From contig CAWDDB010000014.1 of NCBI GenBank assembly GCA_963800975.1, forward strand, positions 1 through 64,000: a stretch of DNA of 64,000 nucleotides, in the 5' to 3' direction. The notes under the pieces are model-generated. The model had not been told where the DNA came from. It did not search any database and was given only the letters and a program-made list of their open reading frames with translations. The position numbers were made by a program, and so were the translations under genes. Positions 1 through 8,024 of the stretch are shown here, piece after piece (within the stretch, counting starts at the first letter, position 1; every line of letters begins with the position of its first letter). Source of the DNA: JALYGY01 sp963800975 (lineage in GTDB: Bacteria; Actinomycetota; Rubrobacteria; Rubrobacterales; Rubrobacteraceae).

Positions 1-85
1 CTGGATTCGTGGTCCCCACCACGGACCTGAGTCTAGCAGTCGCGCCGACGGGCGCAAGAAACGCCGGGAGGTCGGGACGCCAGCC

Positions 86-1033
86 CTAGCCCGAACTGTC
101 CATGCGAGCCGCGTCGGACTCGAGCGGGACCAGAACCTTTAGGGCGTTGTGATCGACGCGGAAATCTTGCGGCGTGCTCGTGACGACCTCGCCGTCTATG
201 TTCACGGCGAGGTCGGGGTCGGTCTCCAGCCGCACCCGTTCGGTCCGGTAGTGGTGCACGCCCTCCTCCTGGATAAAGTCCCCGCTCTTGAGGTACCGGG
301 CTATCCCGAACATGCTCCGGGGCCGTCCGAGCTCGATCGCGTAGAGGTCGAGGCTGCTATCGTCTATTCCTGACCCCGGCGCGACGATCATACCCCCGCC
401 GTAGAACCGGCCGTTGCCGACCGCCACCTGCAGGAGCCGCTCGTATTCGACCGGCTCGTGATCCCCGTTGGGGAACGCGAGCCTGGCCGAGAAGGGCTCG
501 TGGTTGAGAAACGCCTTGATAGCGGCGGCGGGATACGCCAGCGCCCCCACACGCTTCTTCATCCAAGGCGACAGCGCCCTCGTCGCCTCTACCCCGAGAC
601 CGATCGAGGCGACGTTGACGTAGTAGTTGTCGCCGACCAGGCCAAGGTCAACATCAACAAGCTTGCCCGCGGCTATGGTCTGGCACGCGCCCTCGATGTC
701 CGAGGGGATGCCTAGCGTCCGCGCGAAGTCGTTCGCGGTCCCAAGCGGCAAGAGCCCGAGCGTCACGTCGTGGTGAGCCAGGAAGTCCACGACCGAGCTC
801 ACCGACCCGTCGCCGCCGCCGAGGATGAGCAGGTCGTACCCGGAGCCGTGCTCGAGGACGTCCCGCACCGTCTCCGGGAGCCGTACCGGGTCACGCACCG
901 CGTAGGTCGGGCCTAACGTCACGCCCATGTCCTGCAGCCGGTCCAACGCCTGAAAGAACGTCCGCTCCCCGGTGCGCGAGCGGGTGTTGACGATCAGGGC
1001 GGCCCGCCGCAAATCCGCGCCGCGCTCAGCCAC
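86..1033 (-). CDS. diacylglycerol/lipid kinase family protein
   Basis: A kinase of the diacylglycerol kinase catalytic family (YegS/DgkB/BmrU type), expected to phosphorylate a lipid such as diacylglycerol at the membrane. The nucleotide-binding loop GGGDGS lies at about residues 72-77 and the family block GTANDFAR at about 98-105; the C-terminal half has the usual beta-sandwich pattern ending in a conserved NIDGE segment. The chosen GTG at 1033 gives 315 residues, close to family length, with GGGAG about 10 bases upstream. The frame is open to a GTG at 1132, but those extra 33 residues do not look like the family N-terminus. It is divergent from the gutM operon. The substrate cannot be named from sequence. 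Confidence 0.85.
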   Translation of the reverse strand: MAERGADLRRAALIVNTRSRTGERTFFQALDRLQDMGVTLGPTYAVRDPVRLPETVRDVLEHGSGYDLLILGGGDGSVSSVVDFLAHHDVTLGLLPLGTANDFARTLGIPSDIEGACQTIAAGKLVDVDLGLVGDNYYVNVASIGLGVEATRALSPWMKKRVGALAYPAAAIKAFLNHEPFSARLAFPNGDHEPVEYERLLQVAVGNGRFYGGGMIVAPGSGIDDSSLDLYAIELGRPRSMFGIARYLKSGDFIQEEGVHHYRTERVRLETDPDLAVNIDGEVVTSTPQDFRVDHNALKVLVPLESDAARMDSSG

Positions 1034-1236
1034 CAAGGTCCACTCTCCCACGCCGCCAGCCAACTCCTGCGCTAATTCCGAAACTTTGCACGCCACCTTT
1101 ATACGCCAGAACGGCCCGCAAGTTTCGCCCACCGCGCTGTTTTGCCCCCGGATCCACCCACCTCACCAACAACCCGAGAGCAGACCACGCTCCTGCCGCC
1201 AGAAGGCCCGTGAACGGCACGATACTGTGGATTCTT

Positions 1237-1263
1237 ACTTTTGTTCTTGACTCGAACATAAGT
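1237..1263. promoter_or_regulatory. candidate operator of the SorC-type regulator
   Basis: Imperfect palindrome with 10-base arms: ACTTTTGTTC, 7-base spacer, GAACATAAGT, one mismatch. It covers the -35 hexamer of the predicted operon promoter, the position expected for a repressor. Binding by the SorC-family protein encoded at 5086 is an inference from arrangement. Confidence 0.5.
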
Positions 1264-1275
1264 TACGTTTATCGT
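1247..1275 (+). promoter_or_regulatory. predicted sigma-70 type promoter of the gutM operon
   Basis: TTGACT (1247-1252) and TATCGT (1270-1275) are separated by exactly 17 bases in an AT-rich patch of an otherwise GC-rich intergenic region. The predicted start near 1282 leaves a leader of about 40 bases before gutM. Confidence 0.5.
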
Positions 1276-1322
1276 GTTGCGAGGAAGGGCAATCGGGGAA
1301 CGAGTCGGGGAACGGGAAGACT

Positions 1323-1730
1323 ATGAGTTGGATCGCGTACGTGATACTGATTCTGGCGATTGCGTGGGCCTTACAGATCGTCGGTACCCACTTCCAGATG
1401 CGCCACTACAGGGAGGTCTTAGGGCGCATCACGCGCGAAGACAACGAAGGCTACGTCGGGGTGGGCAACGCCAAGGCCACGTTCGGGAAGGGCGTGATCC
1501 TGATCCTGGTCGTCGGCGAGGACGGCGTGGTCAGGAGGGCGTTGAGGATGCGGGGCATGACCATCTTCGCGAGGTTCCAGGAGGCTCCCGACCTGGTCGG
1601 CATGGGTCTGGACGATCTGCGAGTCGAGGGCCAGGACGAGCCATACGACAAGAGCACCATGCTCGCCGCGAGGCGGGCCACCGAGCAGATAGACCGGATA
1701 AAGCAGGAGAAAGAGAGGGCGACTGCGTAG
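1323..1730 (+). CDS. gutM: GutM-family glucitol operon activator protein
   Basis: A 135-residue GutM family protein. In E. coli GutM activates the glucitol (gut/srl) operon. One N-terminal membrane segment covers about residues 3-20 (hydrophobic, with two Trp), followed by a cytoplasmic domain in which the pattern GVGNAKATFGKGVILILVV is typical of the family. ATG 1323 is preceded by a purine-rich GGAACGGGAAG site. It is the first gene of the operon, directly upstream of the glucitol-type PTS subunits, as in enteric gut operons. Here it is paired with a SorC-type regulator rather than GutR/SrlR, so its role is probably conserved only in outline. Confidence 0.85.
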   Translation: MSWIAYVILILAIAWALQIVGTHFQMRHYREVLGRITREDNEGYVGVGNAKATFGKGVILILVVGEDGVVRRALRMRGMTIFARFQEAPDLVGMGLDDLRVEGQDEPYDKSTMLAARRATEQIDRIKQEKERATA

Positions 1731-1787
1731 GGTGGGAACCGGGAGGGCTTGCATGTGTAGTTGGGGTATAGGGATGGAGGAGAGCCT

Positions 1788-2378
1788 ATGAATTGGGTGT
1801 TCGTCGCGCTGCTCCAGGAGGAGCAGACCGCAGCGCAGTCGGGAGGGGTGCTCGGCGCGTTAGAGAGCGCCGGCGAGTGGTTTATCGGGTTGTTCCAGGC
1901 GGGCGGCGAGACGTTCGTTGGTTTCGTAACGGGGATCATACCGACCTTGATCGTTCTGCTAACCTTCTTCTACGCGCTAACCAATCTTATCGGTGAGCAG
2001 CGGATACACAACGCGGCGCGCATCGCCGCGGGCAACATCGTCACGCGGTACACGGTGTTGCCGGTTCTGGCCGTGTTCTTCCTAACCAACCCGATGGCCT
2101 ACACCTTCGGTACGTTCCTGGACGAGCGGTACAAGCCGGCATTCTACGACTCTGCGGTCTCCTTCGTGCACCCGCCGCTCGGGCTCTTCCCGCACGTCAA
2201 CCCGGCAGAGCTCTTCGTCTGGCTCGGCGTCGCAAGGGGCTTGCAGCAGCTCGATCTCCCGCTCGGTCCGCTGGCCGTGAGGTACTTCCTCGCGGGCCTG
2301 GTGGTAATCCTCATCCGCGGCGTGGTCACGCAATACATAACCCTGTTCCTGGCCCGGCGCCAGGGCGTGGAGCTGTAG
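1788..2378 (+). CDS. srlA: PTS glucitol/sorbitol-type permease subunit IIC
   Basis: Membrane subunit IIC of the glucitol-family phosphotransferase system (SrlA/GutA-like), about 196 residues with several strongly hydrophobic segments. It forms the sugar-translocating channel together with the IIC2 part of the next gene. The family pattern around residues 80-110 (NPMAYTFGTFLDERYKPAFYD, shown here in part by NPMAYTFG and ERYKPAFYD) is conserved. ATG 1788 is preferred over an in-frame TTG at 1761 because GGATGGAGGAGAG lies just upstream of it. The gene is 57 bases after gutM and 11 before srlE, so co-transcription is likely. The substrate need not be sorbitol (see findings). Confidence 0.88.
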   Translation: MNWVFVALLQEEQTAAQSGGVLGALESAGEWFIGLFQAGGETFVGFVTGIIPTLIVLLTFFYALTNLIGEQRIHNAARIAAGNIVTRYTVLPVLAVFFLTNPMAYTFGTFLDERYKPAFYDSAVSFVHPPLGLFPHVNPAELFVWLGVARGLQQLDLPLGPLAVRYFLAGLVVILIRGVVTQYITLFLARRQGVEL

Positions 2379-2389
2379 GGGGGGCCGGG

Positions 2390-3415
2390 ATGCAGCAGAG
2401 AGAATTCAGGGCCGTAAGGATCGAGCGCGGGCCCCAGGGTTGGGGCGGACCGCTCGTGGTTCAGCCGACGGCCGAGAAAGACAAGATAGTCGCGGTCACC
2501 GGCGGGGGCATCCCCGAGGTGGCGAAGAAGATAGCCGAGTTGACCGGCGCAGAGGCCGTGGACGGGTTCAGGGCGCCGCCGCCGGAGAGCGAGATGGCGG
2601 CCGTGGTCGTGGACTGCGGGGGCACGGCTCGGGCCGGGCGTGTACCCGCGCAAGCGGATCCCGACCATCAACCTTACCCCCGTGGGGCAGGCCGGACCGC
2701 TCGCCCAGTTCATCACGGAGGATATCTACGTCTCCGGGGTGCGTCCGGACAACGTCAGTCCCGCCGACGGGTCGGAGGCGCCCAGCGCGCAGGAGACCGA
2801 GGACGACGCAGGGTCGACCGTTACCAGCCCGTTCGAGATGTCGAACAGGGCCGAGGCCACGGAGTCCGAGGGAGGGCGGCGGTTTCACCGGCTTTATCGC
2901 GCGCTTCGGGCGTGGCATGGGCGGCGTCGTCGGGATCCTGTTCCAGAGCGGCCGCCAGGCCATAGACCAGGTGATCCGGAACGTCCTGCCGTTCATGGCG
3001 TTCGTTACCATGCTCATAGGCATCATCACCGCGACGGGGTTGGGGGACCTGATCGCCAACTTCCTCGCTCCCCTGGCGAGATAACCTGATCGGGCTCCTG
3101 ATCCTCTCGATCATCGTCGGGTTGCCCTTCCTCTCGCCGGTGCTCGGCCCCGGGGCCGTGATCGCGCAGGTCATCGGCGTCCTGATAGGCGACCAGATCG
3201 GACGCGGCGCCATAGACCCGCAGTACGCGCTGCCGGCGCTCTTCGCCTACAATGTGCAGGTCGGCTGCGACTTCGTGCCCGTCGGTCTGGCCCTCGGCGA
3301 GGCCAAGCCCAAGACCATCGAGATCGGGGTGCCGGCCGTGCTGTTCTCGCGCCAGATCACGGGCCCCGTAGCGGTGATAATCGGCTGGCTGTTCTCCTTC
3401 GGCCTCTACTCTTAG
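2390..3415 (+). CDS. srlE: PTS glucitol/sorbitol-type subunit IIB-IIC2 (three frameshifts)
   Basis: SrlE-like protein, IIB domain followed by a second membrane domain, spread over three reading frames that join into one 340-residue protein (E. coli SrlE is about 319). Frame 1 gives the N-terminus through DCGGTAR, with the Cys that is the likely phosphocysteine; frame 2 resumes at about 2642 (VYPRKRIPTINLTPVGQAG); frame 3 at about 2875 (GGGFTGFIARFGRGMGG); the first frame returns at about 3083 (NLIGLLILSIIVGLPFLSP). Each break is explained by one extra base, and the three together restore phase, which argues for sequence error rather than decay. ATG 2390 has GGGGGG just upstream. Confidence 0.8.
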
Positions 3416-3417
3416 GG

Positions 3418-3813
3418 ATGGCTGTGGACGAGCAGATCTACCTGACAGAGGTCACCGAGATCGGACCCGAGGTCGCGGAGTTTCTGGAAGCGGGGCTCCT
3501 GATCCTGTTCCAGGCGGGAGCCCCGCCGGAGCTGGCGGAGATAGCCGTACTGCACGAGCCCACCACGCGCCGCGAAGAGGCGCCCGAGCCCGGCGACATC
3601 CTGGACATCGAGGGACACGAGTTCCGCGTAACCGCCGTAGGCTACAAGGCGTGGCAGAACGTGCAGGATCTCGGGCACGCCGTCTTCAAGTTCGACGGCG
3701 CCCCCGAGCCCGAGTTACCGGGCCAGATCCACCTGGAAGGCAGCGGGGCCGAGAATCTGGGCGAGGTTGTCCTTCCCGGCGCCCGGATCGAGATAAAGGC
3801 CGGAGGGCGGTAA
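3418..3813 (+). CDS. srlB: PTS glucitol/sorbitol-type subunit IIA
   Basis: Cytoplasmic IIA component (SrlB/GutB-like) of 131 residues, which passes phosphate from HPr to the IIB domain of the preceding gene. His46 (in VLHEP) aligns with the phosphorylated His of the family, and the block HEFRVTAVG at about residues 67-75 is typical. ATG 3418 starts two bases after the srlE stop codon, so translational coupling is likely. HPr and enzyme I for this system are presumably those encoded at 15158 and 15426. Confidence 0.87.
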   Translation: MAVDEQIYLTEVTEIGPEVAEFLEAGLLILFQAGAPPELAEIAVLHEPTTRREEAPEPGDILDIEGHEFRVTAVGYKAWQNVQDLGHAVFKFDGAPEPELPGQIHLEGSGAENLGEVVLPGARIEIKAGGR

Positions 3814-3815
3814 GC

Positions 3816-5073
3816 GTGAGCATCAGAAAGAGGCTGGAGGCCCTGGAGCGGGAGGGCGACCCGATCCGGATCGGGCTCGTCGGTGTTGGCCAGATGGGCC
3901 GGGGCCTTATCGCGCAGGTCGCCGGCATCCCGGGCATGGAGGTGGTGGCAGCCGCCGACCTGTTCGTCGATCGCACCATCGAGGCCTTCAGGGAAGCCGG
4001 GCAGGACCCCGTGGAGGGCTTCAACGGCCACCCGGGCCGCCCCGCCGTGACCGAGGACTCGGCTGGAACTAGTTCGCTCCGAGACCGTCGACGTGGTGGT
4101 GGAGGCCACCGGGGTCACCGAGATCGGCGCGAGGGTGGCCTACGACGCCATCCAGGAGGGCAAGCACGTTGTCATGCTAAACGCCGAGACCGACGTAACG
4201 GTCGGAGCCGTGCTCGGGCGAATGGCCCGTAGCGCGGGGGTGATCTACACGGGTTCGGCCGGGGACGAGCCGGGCGTGATCATGGATCTCTACGACTTCG
4301 CCAGGTCTCTGGGCTTCGAGGTCGTCGTCGCCGGAAAGGGCAAGAACAACCCCCTCGACACCACCGCCACCCCCGACTCAGTCGCCGAAGAAGCCGAGAG
4401 CAAGCGGATGAACCCCAAGATGCTTGCCGCCTTCGTTGACGGCACCAAGACCATGGTCGAGATGGCCGCGGTGGCGAACGCGGTCGGCTTCTCCCCCGAC
4501 GTCCCGAACATGCACGGGCCGGAGGAGACGGTTCCCAGCCGCCTGGGCGAGCTTTTCAGCCTCAGGGACGAGGGCGGGATCCTCTCGCGCTACGGCGTCG
4601 TTGACTACGTGCGCGGCGTGGCCCCCGGGGTGTTCGTGATAGTGCGCTCGGGGGCCGAGCCGGTGCGCGAGACCATGGAGTACCTCGGCATGGGAGCCGG
4701 ACCGAACCATGTGTTCTTCCGGCCTTACCATCTCACGAGCCTGGAGACCCCGCTCTCCGTGGCCCGCGCCGCCATGTACGGGGAGCCAACCATCATCTCC
4801 CAGGAGAGGCTAATGGCCGAGGTCGTGACCGTCGCGAAGCGCGACATCGCGGCAGGAGAGAAGCTCGGCGGCATCGGCTCTGCGGATTACTACGGGGGCC
4901 TGTACTCCTACTCCGAGGCCACCGAGATGCTCCCGCTCGGCCTCGCAGCCGGGGCTCGTACCACGCAGCCCGTCCAGAGGGGCGACGTGGTACCTCGAAC
5001 GGGCGTGGAGCTAGCGGATAGCTCGTTCGTGGTCAACCTGAGGCGGCTACAGGACGTGGCTCTCGAAAGGTGA
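3816..5073 (+). CDS. COG4091 SAF-domain NAD(P)-dependent oxidoreductase, DXR-like (DRL) family (one frameshift)
   Basis: Homoserine-dehydrogenase-like protein of about 418 residues in COG4091. It has a Rossmann motif GVGQMG at residues 23-28, family blocks AGKGKNNP and FVDGTKTMVEMAAVAN in the catalytic half, and a C-terminal SAF domain (from about residue 340, AKRDIAAGEKLGG). This family includes DRL of Brucella, which interconverts 1-deoxyxylulose 5-phosphate and 2-C-methylerythritol 4-phosphate; most members are annotated only as predicted homoserine dehydrogenase. GTG 3816 starts two bases after srlB. The frame breaks near 4068; removing one base joins the halves as LVRSETVDVVVEATGV. Its place between a polyol PTS and an acyloin-cleaving complex suggests it oxidises a phosphorylated polyol. 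The substrate is unproven. Confidence 0.75.
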
Positions 5074-5085
5074 GACGCCGCGACG

Positions 5086-6075
5086 ATGGCTAGACGCTAC
5101 CCGGTGAACAACAGCAGCCTCTCGGACGAGGATCACCTCATCCTGAAGGTCCTCAGGCTCTACTACGAGCACGACCTCACCCAGGCCGAGGTGGCGGAGC
5201 GCATGGGCTTCTCGAGGCCCAAGGTCTCCAAGCTAGTCACCGAGGGCAAGGAGCGTGGCCTGGTAAAGATCGAGATCGCCGAGCCGGCAGACGACCTGGT
5301 CCCGCTCGAGATCTCGCTCGAGAACCGCTTCGGCTTGCGCGAGGCCATCGTGGTGGCAACCAGCGAGGACCGCGTGGCGACCGAGCTCTCGGCCGGGCGC
5401 TCCGGCGCGGCGCTGCTTGCCCGCGTCTGCGGCCCGGAGACCGTCCTGGGCATCTCCTGGGGCGTCTCGATGCGCGCCCTGGCCGACGCCACACCGCGCA
5501 GGTCGGTCCGCTGCAAGAAGATCGTCCCGCTCGTCGGCGGCATGGGCCAGGTCCACACCAGGCTGCACTCCAACGAGGTGTGCGCCGACCTCGCAGAGAA
5601 ACTGGGCGCGGAGCACCTGTCCCTCGCGGCCCCCGCCATCGCCCGATCATCGCGCAGCCGTAGCGAGCTCGCGGCGTTGCCGGGTATCCGGGACACGCTC
5701 GCGGAAGGCACGGCCTGCGACGTCGCCGTCTTCGGCATAGGGGGGATACTCCCCTCCTCGACAATAGTCGAGGCCGGGTACTTCACGCTCGATGAGTTTC
5801 TGGGGCTCAGGGAGCGCGGCATAGTGGGCGACGTAGCCTGCCAGTTTCTGGACGCCGAAGGCAGGGCCCGCTACCCGGAGCTATCGGGGAGGATCGTCGG
5901 CCTCACGCCCGACGAGTTGCTGGCCATTGACAACGCCATCGGAATCGCGACCGGCGCCGAGAAGGCCGCCGGGGTCACAGCCGTAGTAGAGGGGGGCTTC
6001 GTGGGATCGCTCGTGTGCGACCTGGACCTGGCCAACGCGATGCTCGAATCGTCAGAAAAGAGAGGAGCCGAGTGA
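5086..6075 (+). CDS. SorC/DeoR-type sugar-binding transcriptional regulator
   Basis: 329-residue member of the SorC family (B. subtilis DeoR/CggR type). An N-terminal helix-turn-helix at about residues 20-60 contains YYEHDLTQAEVAERMGFSR; a large effector domain follows with the family blocks GISWG, PLVGG and FGIGG. Such proteins bind phosphorylated sugars and act as operon repressors or activators. It sits inside the operon, 12 bases after the oxidoreductase, and its stop codon overlaps the GTG of the next gene. A suitable palindrome overlaps the operon promoter at 1237-1263. The effector may be a phosphorylated intermediate of the pathway. Confidence 0.88.
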   Translation: MARRYPVNNSSLSDEDHLILKVLRLYYEHDLTQAEVAERMGFSRPKVSKLVTEGKERGLVKIEIAEPADDLVPLEISLENRFGLREAIVVATSEDRVATELSAGRSGAALLARVCGPETVLGISWGVSMRALADATPRRSVRCKKIVPLVGGMGQVHTRLHSNEVCADLAEKLGAEHLSLAAPAIARSSRSRSELAALPGIRDTLAEGTACDVAVFGIGGILPSSTIVEAGYFTLDEFLGLRERGIVGDVACQFLDAEGRARYPELSGRIVGLTPDELLAIDNAIGIATGAEKAAGVTAVVEGGFVGSLVCDLDLANAMLESSEKRGAE

Positions 6076-7029
6076 GAGATTACGAGGACAGGCGAGAGCT
6101 CCTGGAGACTATGCTCGAGATCCGGGCCTTCGACGAGAAGGTGGACGAGCTTTACGCCGAGGGCGCCCTGCACGGCACCGCCCACTTCTACGTCGGGCAA
6201 GAAGCCGTGGCCGTGGGGGTGATCTCAGCCCTCAGGGAGGGCGACGTGATAACCGGCACCCACCGCGGCCACGGCCACGCCATCGCCTTCGGACTTGACC
6301 TCGACCGGATGGCGGCCGAGCTGCTCGGCAAGGCGTCCGGATACTGCCACGGCAAGGGCGGCAGCATGCACATCGCCGACGTCGGAGCCGGGATGCTCGG
6401 CGCCAACGGCATCGTGGGCGGCAGCATGGGCATAGCCTGCGGGGCGGCCTGGGCCTTCAAGCAGCGCAAGGAAGAGAGGGTGGCCGTGTGCTTCTTCGGG
6501 GACGGGGCCGTCCAGGAGGGCATCTTCAACGAGGCGCTCAACATGGCGGCCGTCTGGAAGCTGCCTGTCCTGTTCGTGTGCGAGAACAACCAGTACGCGA
6601 TGTCCCTGAGCGTCAAGCGCGGCTTCGCCACTCGAGCGCATCTCCGACCGCGCCGCCGGCTACGGCATGCCGGGCAGCACCGCGGACGGCATGGTAGTGG
6701 ACGATGTACGCGCTGGCGCATCCGAGGCCGTCGACAGGGCCAGGAGCGGCGGTGGCCCGAGCCTCCTCGAGGCGGTCACCTACCGTTACCTCGGGCACTC
6801 CAAGAGCGACGCGAACCTCTACCGGACGCGCGACGAGATCTCCGAGTGGCGCGAGAAGGATCCCATCGGAAGGTTCGCGACGGCGCTCGAAGAGGAGGGC
6901 GCCATAGAGAAGGACGCCTGGAGAGAAGCGGAGAGGCGCGCCTCGGACAGAGTGGCGGCGGCCTTCGAAAAGGCGGCCGCGGAGTCCGAGCCCGAGCCGG
7001 AGTCGGCGCTGGAGGACGTGTATGCCTAG
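6072..7029 (+). CDS. thiamine-diphosphate-dependent dehydrogenase E1 alpha, acetoin/pyruvate dehydrogenase type (one frameshift)
   Basis: E1-alpha of a 2-oxoacid or acetoin dehydrogenase complex, about 318 residues after correction, the length usual for AcoA/PdhA. The thiamine diphosphate motif begins with GDGAVQEG and ends with ENNQYA; HGKGGSMH near residue 97 is also typical. The GTG at 6072 overlaps the sorC stop codon (GTGA) and has GAGAGGAG upstream. The frame breaks near 6630; dropping one base joins KRGFA to LERISDRAAGYGMPG. Its 3' end overlaps the E1-beta start by 8 bases. The acyloin-cleaving versus oxoacid-decarboxylating choice cannot be made by eye; context favours an acyloin. Confidence 0.82.
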
Positions 7030-8023
7030 GGAGATCACCTACCGCGAGGCCGTCCGCGAGGCGATGGTCGAGGCTATGCGCGAGGACGAGTCGGTCTTCC
7101 TGATGGGCGAAGACGTCGGGGTCTACGGCGGGGCTTTCGGGGTTAGCCGGGGGATGGTCGAGGAGTTCGGCGAGGACAGGGTGGTCGACACGCCACTCTC
7201 CGAAGCGGGCTTCGTCGGCCTGTGCGTTGGGGCCGCCCTCATGGGGATGCGCCCGATCGCCGAGATCCAGTTCTCGGACTTCATCACGCACTCGATGGAC
7301 CAGCTGGTGAACCAGGCCGCCAAGCTACGGTACATGTTCGGCGGGGAAGGCCGAGTACCGATGGTCGTGCGTACCCCCGGCGGCGCCGGCACAGGCGCCG
7401 CTGCGCAGCACTCCCAGAGCCTCGAAGCCTGGTTCATCCACGTGCCCGGCCTCAAGGTCGTCATGCCCTCCACCCCGCGCGACGCCAAGGGGCTCTTGCG
7501 CGCCGCCCTCGAGGACCCCAACCCTGTGATCTTCTATGAGCACAAGCTCCTGTACAACCGGAAGGGCGAGGTTCCCGAGGAGCCCTACAGCGTTCCAATC
7601 GGGGAGGCCGAGGTTAGCAGGGAGGGCGAGGACGTCACCCTGGTCGCCGCTGGGCTCGTGCAGCGCTTCGCGCTGGAGGCCGCCGATGCCCTGGCGGACG
7701 AGGGCGTCGAGGCCGAGGTCGTGGACCTGCGGTCCCTCTCCCCCATGGACCACGAGGCCGTCGCGCGCTCGGTCGACAAGACCGGGAGGCTCGTCGTGGT
7801 CGAGGAGGACGTCAAGACGGCGGGCTGGGGCGCCGAGCTTGTCTCCCGGATCGTCGAGGGCGAGAGCTTCTACGCCCTCGACAGGGCCCCCGCCAGGGTC
7901 GCGGGCGCGGACGTCCCAATCCCCTACAACAAGAACCTCGAGGCCTACGTCAGGCCGAGCCCGGAGAAGGTGGTCGATGCCGTGCGGTCGCTGCTCGACT
8001 CGCGCGTGGGGGTGTACAGCTGA
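7022..8023 (+). CDS. thiamine-diphosphate-dependent dehydrogenase E1 beta, acetoin/pyruvate dehydrogenase type
   Basis: E1-beta partner, 333 residues. Family blocks include MGEDVGVYGGAF near residue 28, DTPLSEAGFVG, PIAEIQFSDF and PYNKNLE near the C-terminus. With E1-alpha it forms the heterotetramer that cleaves the substrate on thiamine diphosphate and transfers the acyl group to the lipoyl arm of E2. It begins inside the end of the E1-alpha gene (8-base overlap) and is followed after one base by E2, so the three subunits are translationally linked. No E3 (dihydrolipoamide dehydrogenase) gene is in the operon, so a housekeeping E3 must be used. Confidence 0.88.
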   Translation: MPREITYREAVREAMVEAMREDESVFLMGEDVGVYGGAFGVSRGMVEEFGEDRVVDTPLSEAGFVGLCVGAALMGMRPIAEIQFSDFITHSMDQLVNQAAKLRYMFGGEGRVPMVVRTPGGAGTGAAAQHSQSLEAWFIHVPGLKVVMPSTPRDAKGLLRAALEDPNPVIFYEHKLLYNRKGEVPEEPYSVPIGEAEVSREGEDVTLVAAGLVQRFALEAADALADEGVEAEVVDLRSLSPMDHEAVARSVDKTGRLVVVEEDVKTAGWGAELVSRIVEGESFYALDRAPARVAGADVPIPYNKNLEAYVRPSPEKVVDAVRSLLDSRVGVYS

Positions 8024-8024
8024 C

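Noticed and set aside
1..85. Small hairpin CGTGGT-CCCC-ACCACG at 8-23
   Set aside because: Only a 6-bp stem, no T-run and no visible upstream gene; cannot be assigned as a terminator.
2390..3415. Programmed ribosomal frameshifting in srlE
   Set aside because: Three separate shifts in one gene without slippery heptamers, and similar breaks in many unrelated genes, fit sequence error much better.
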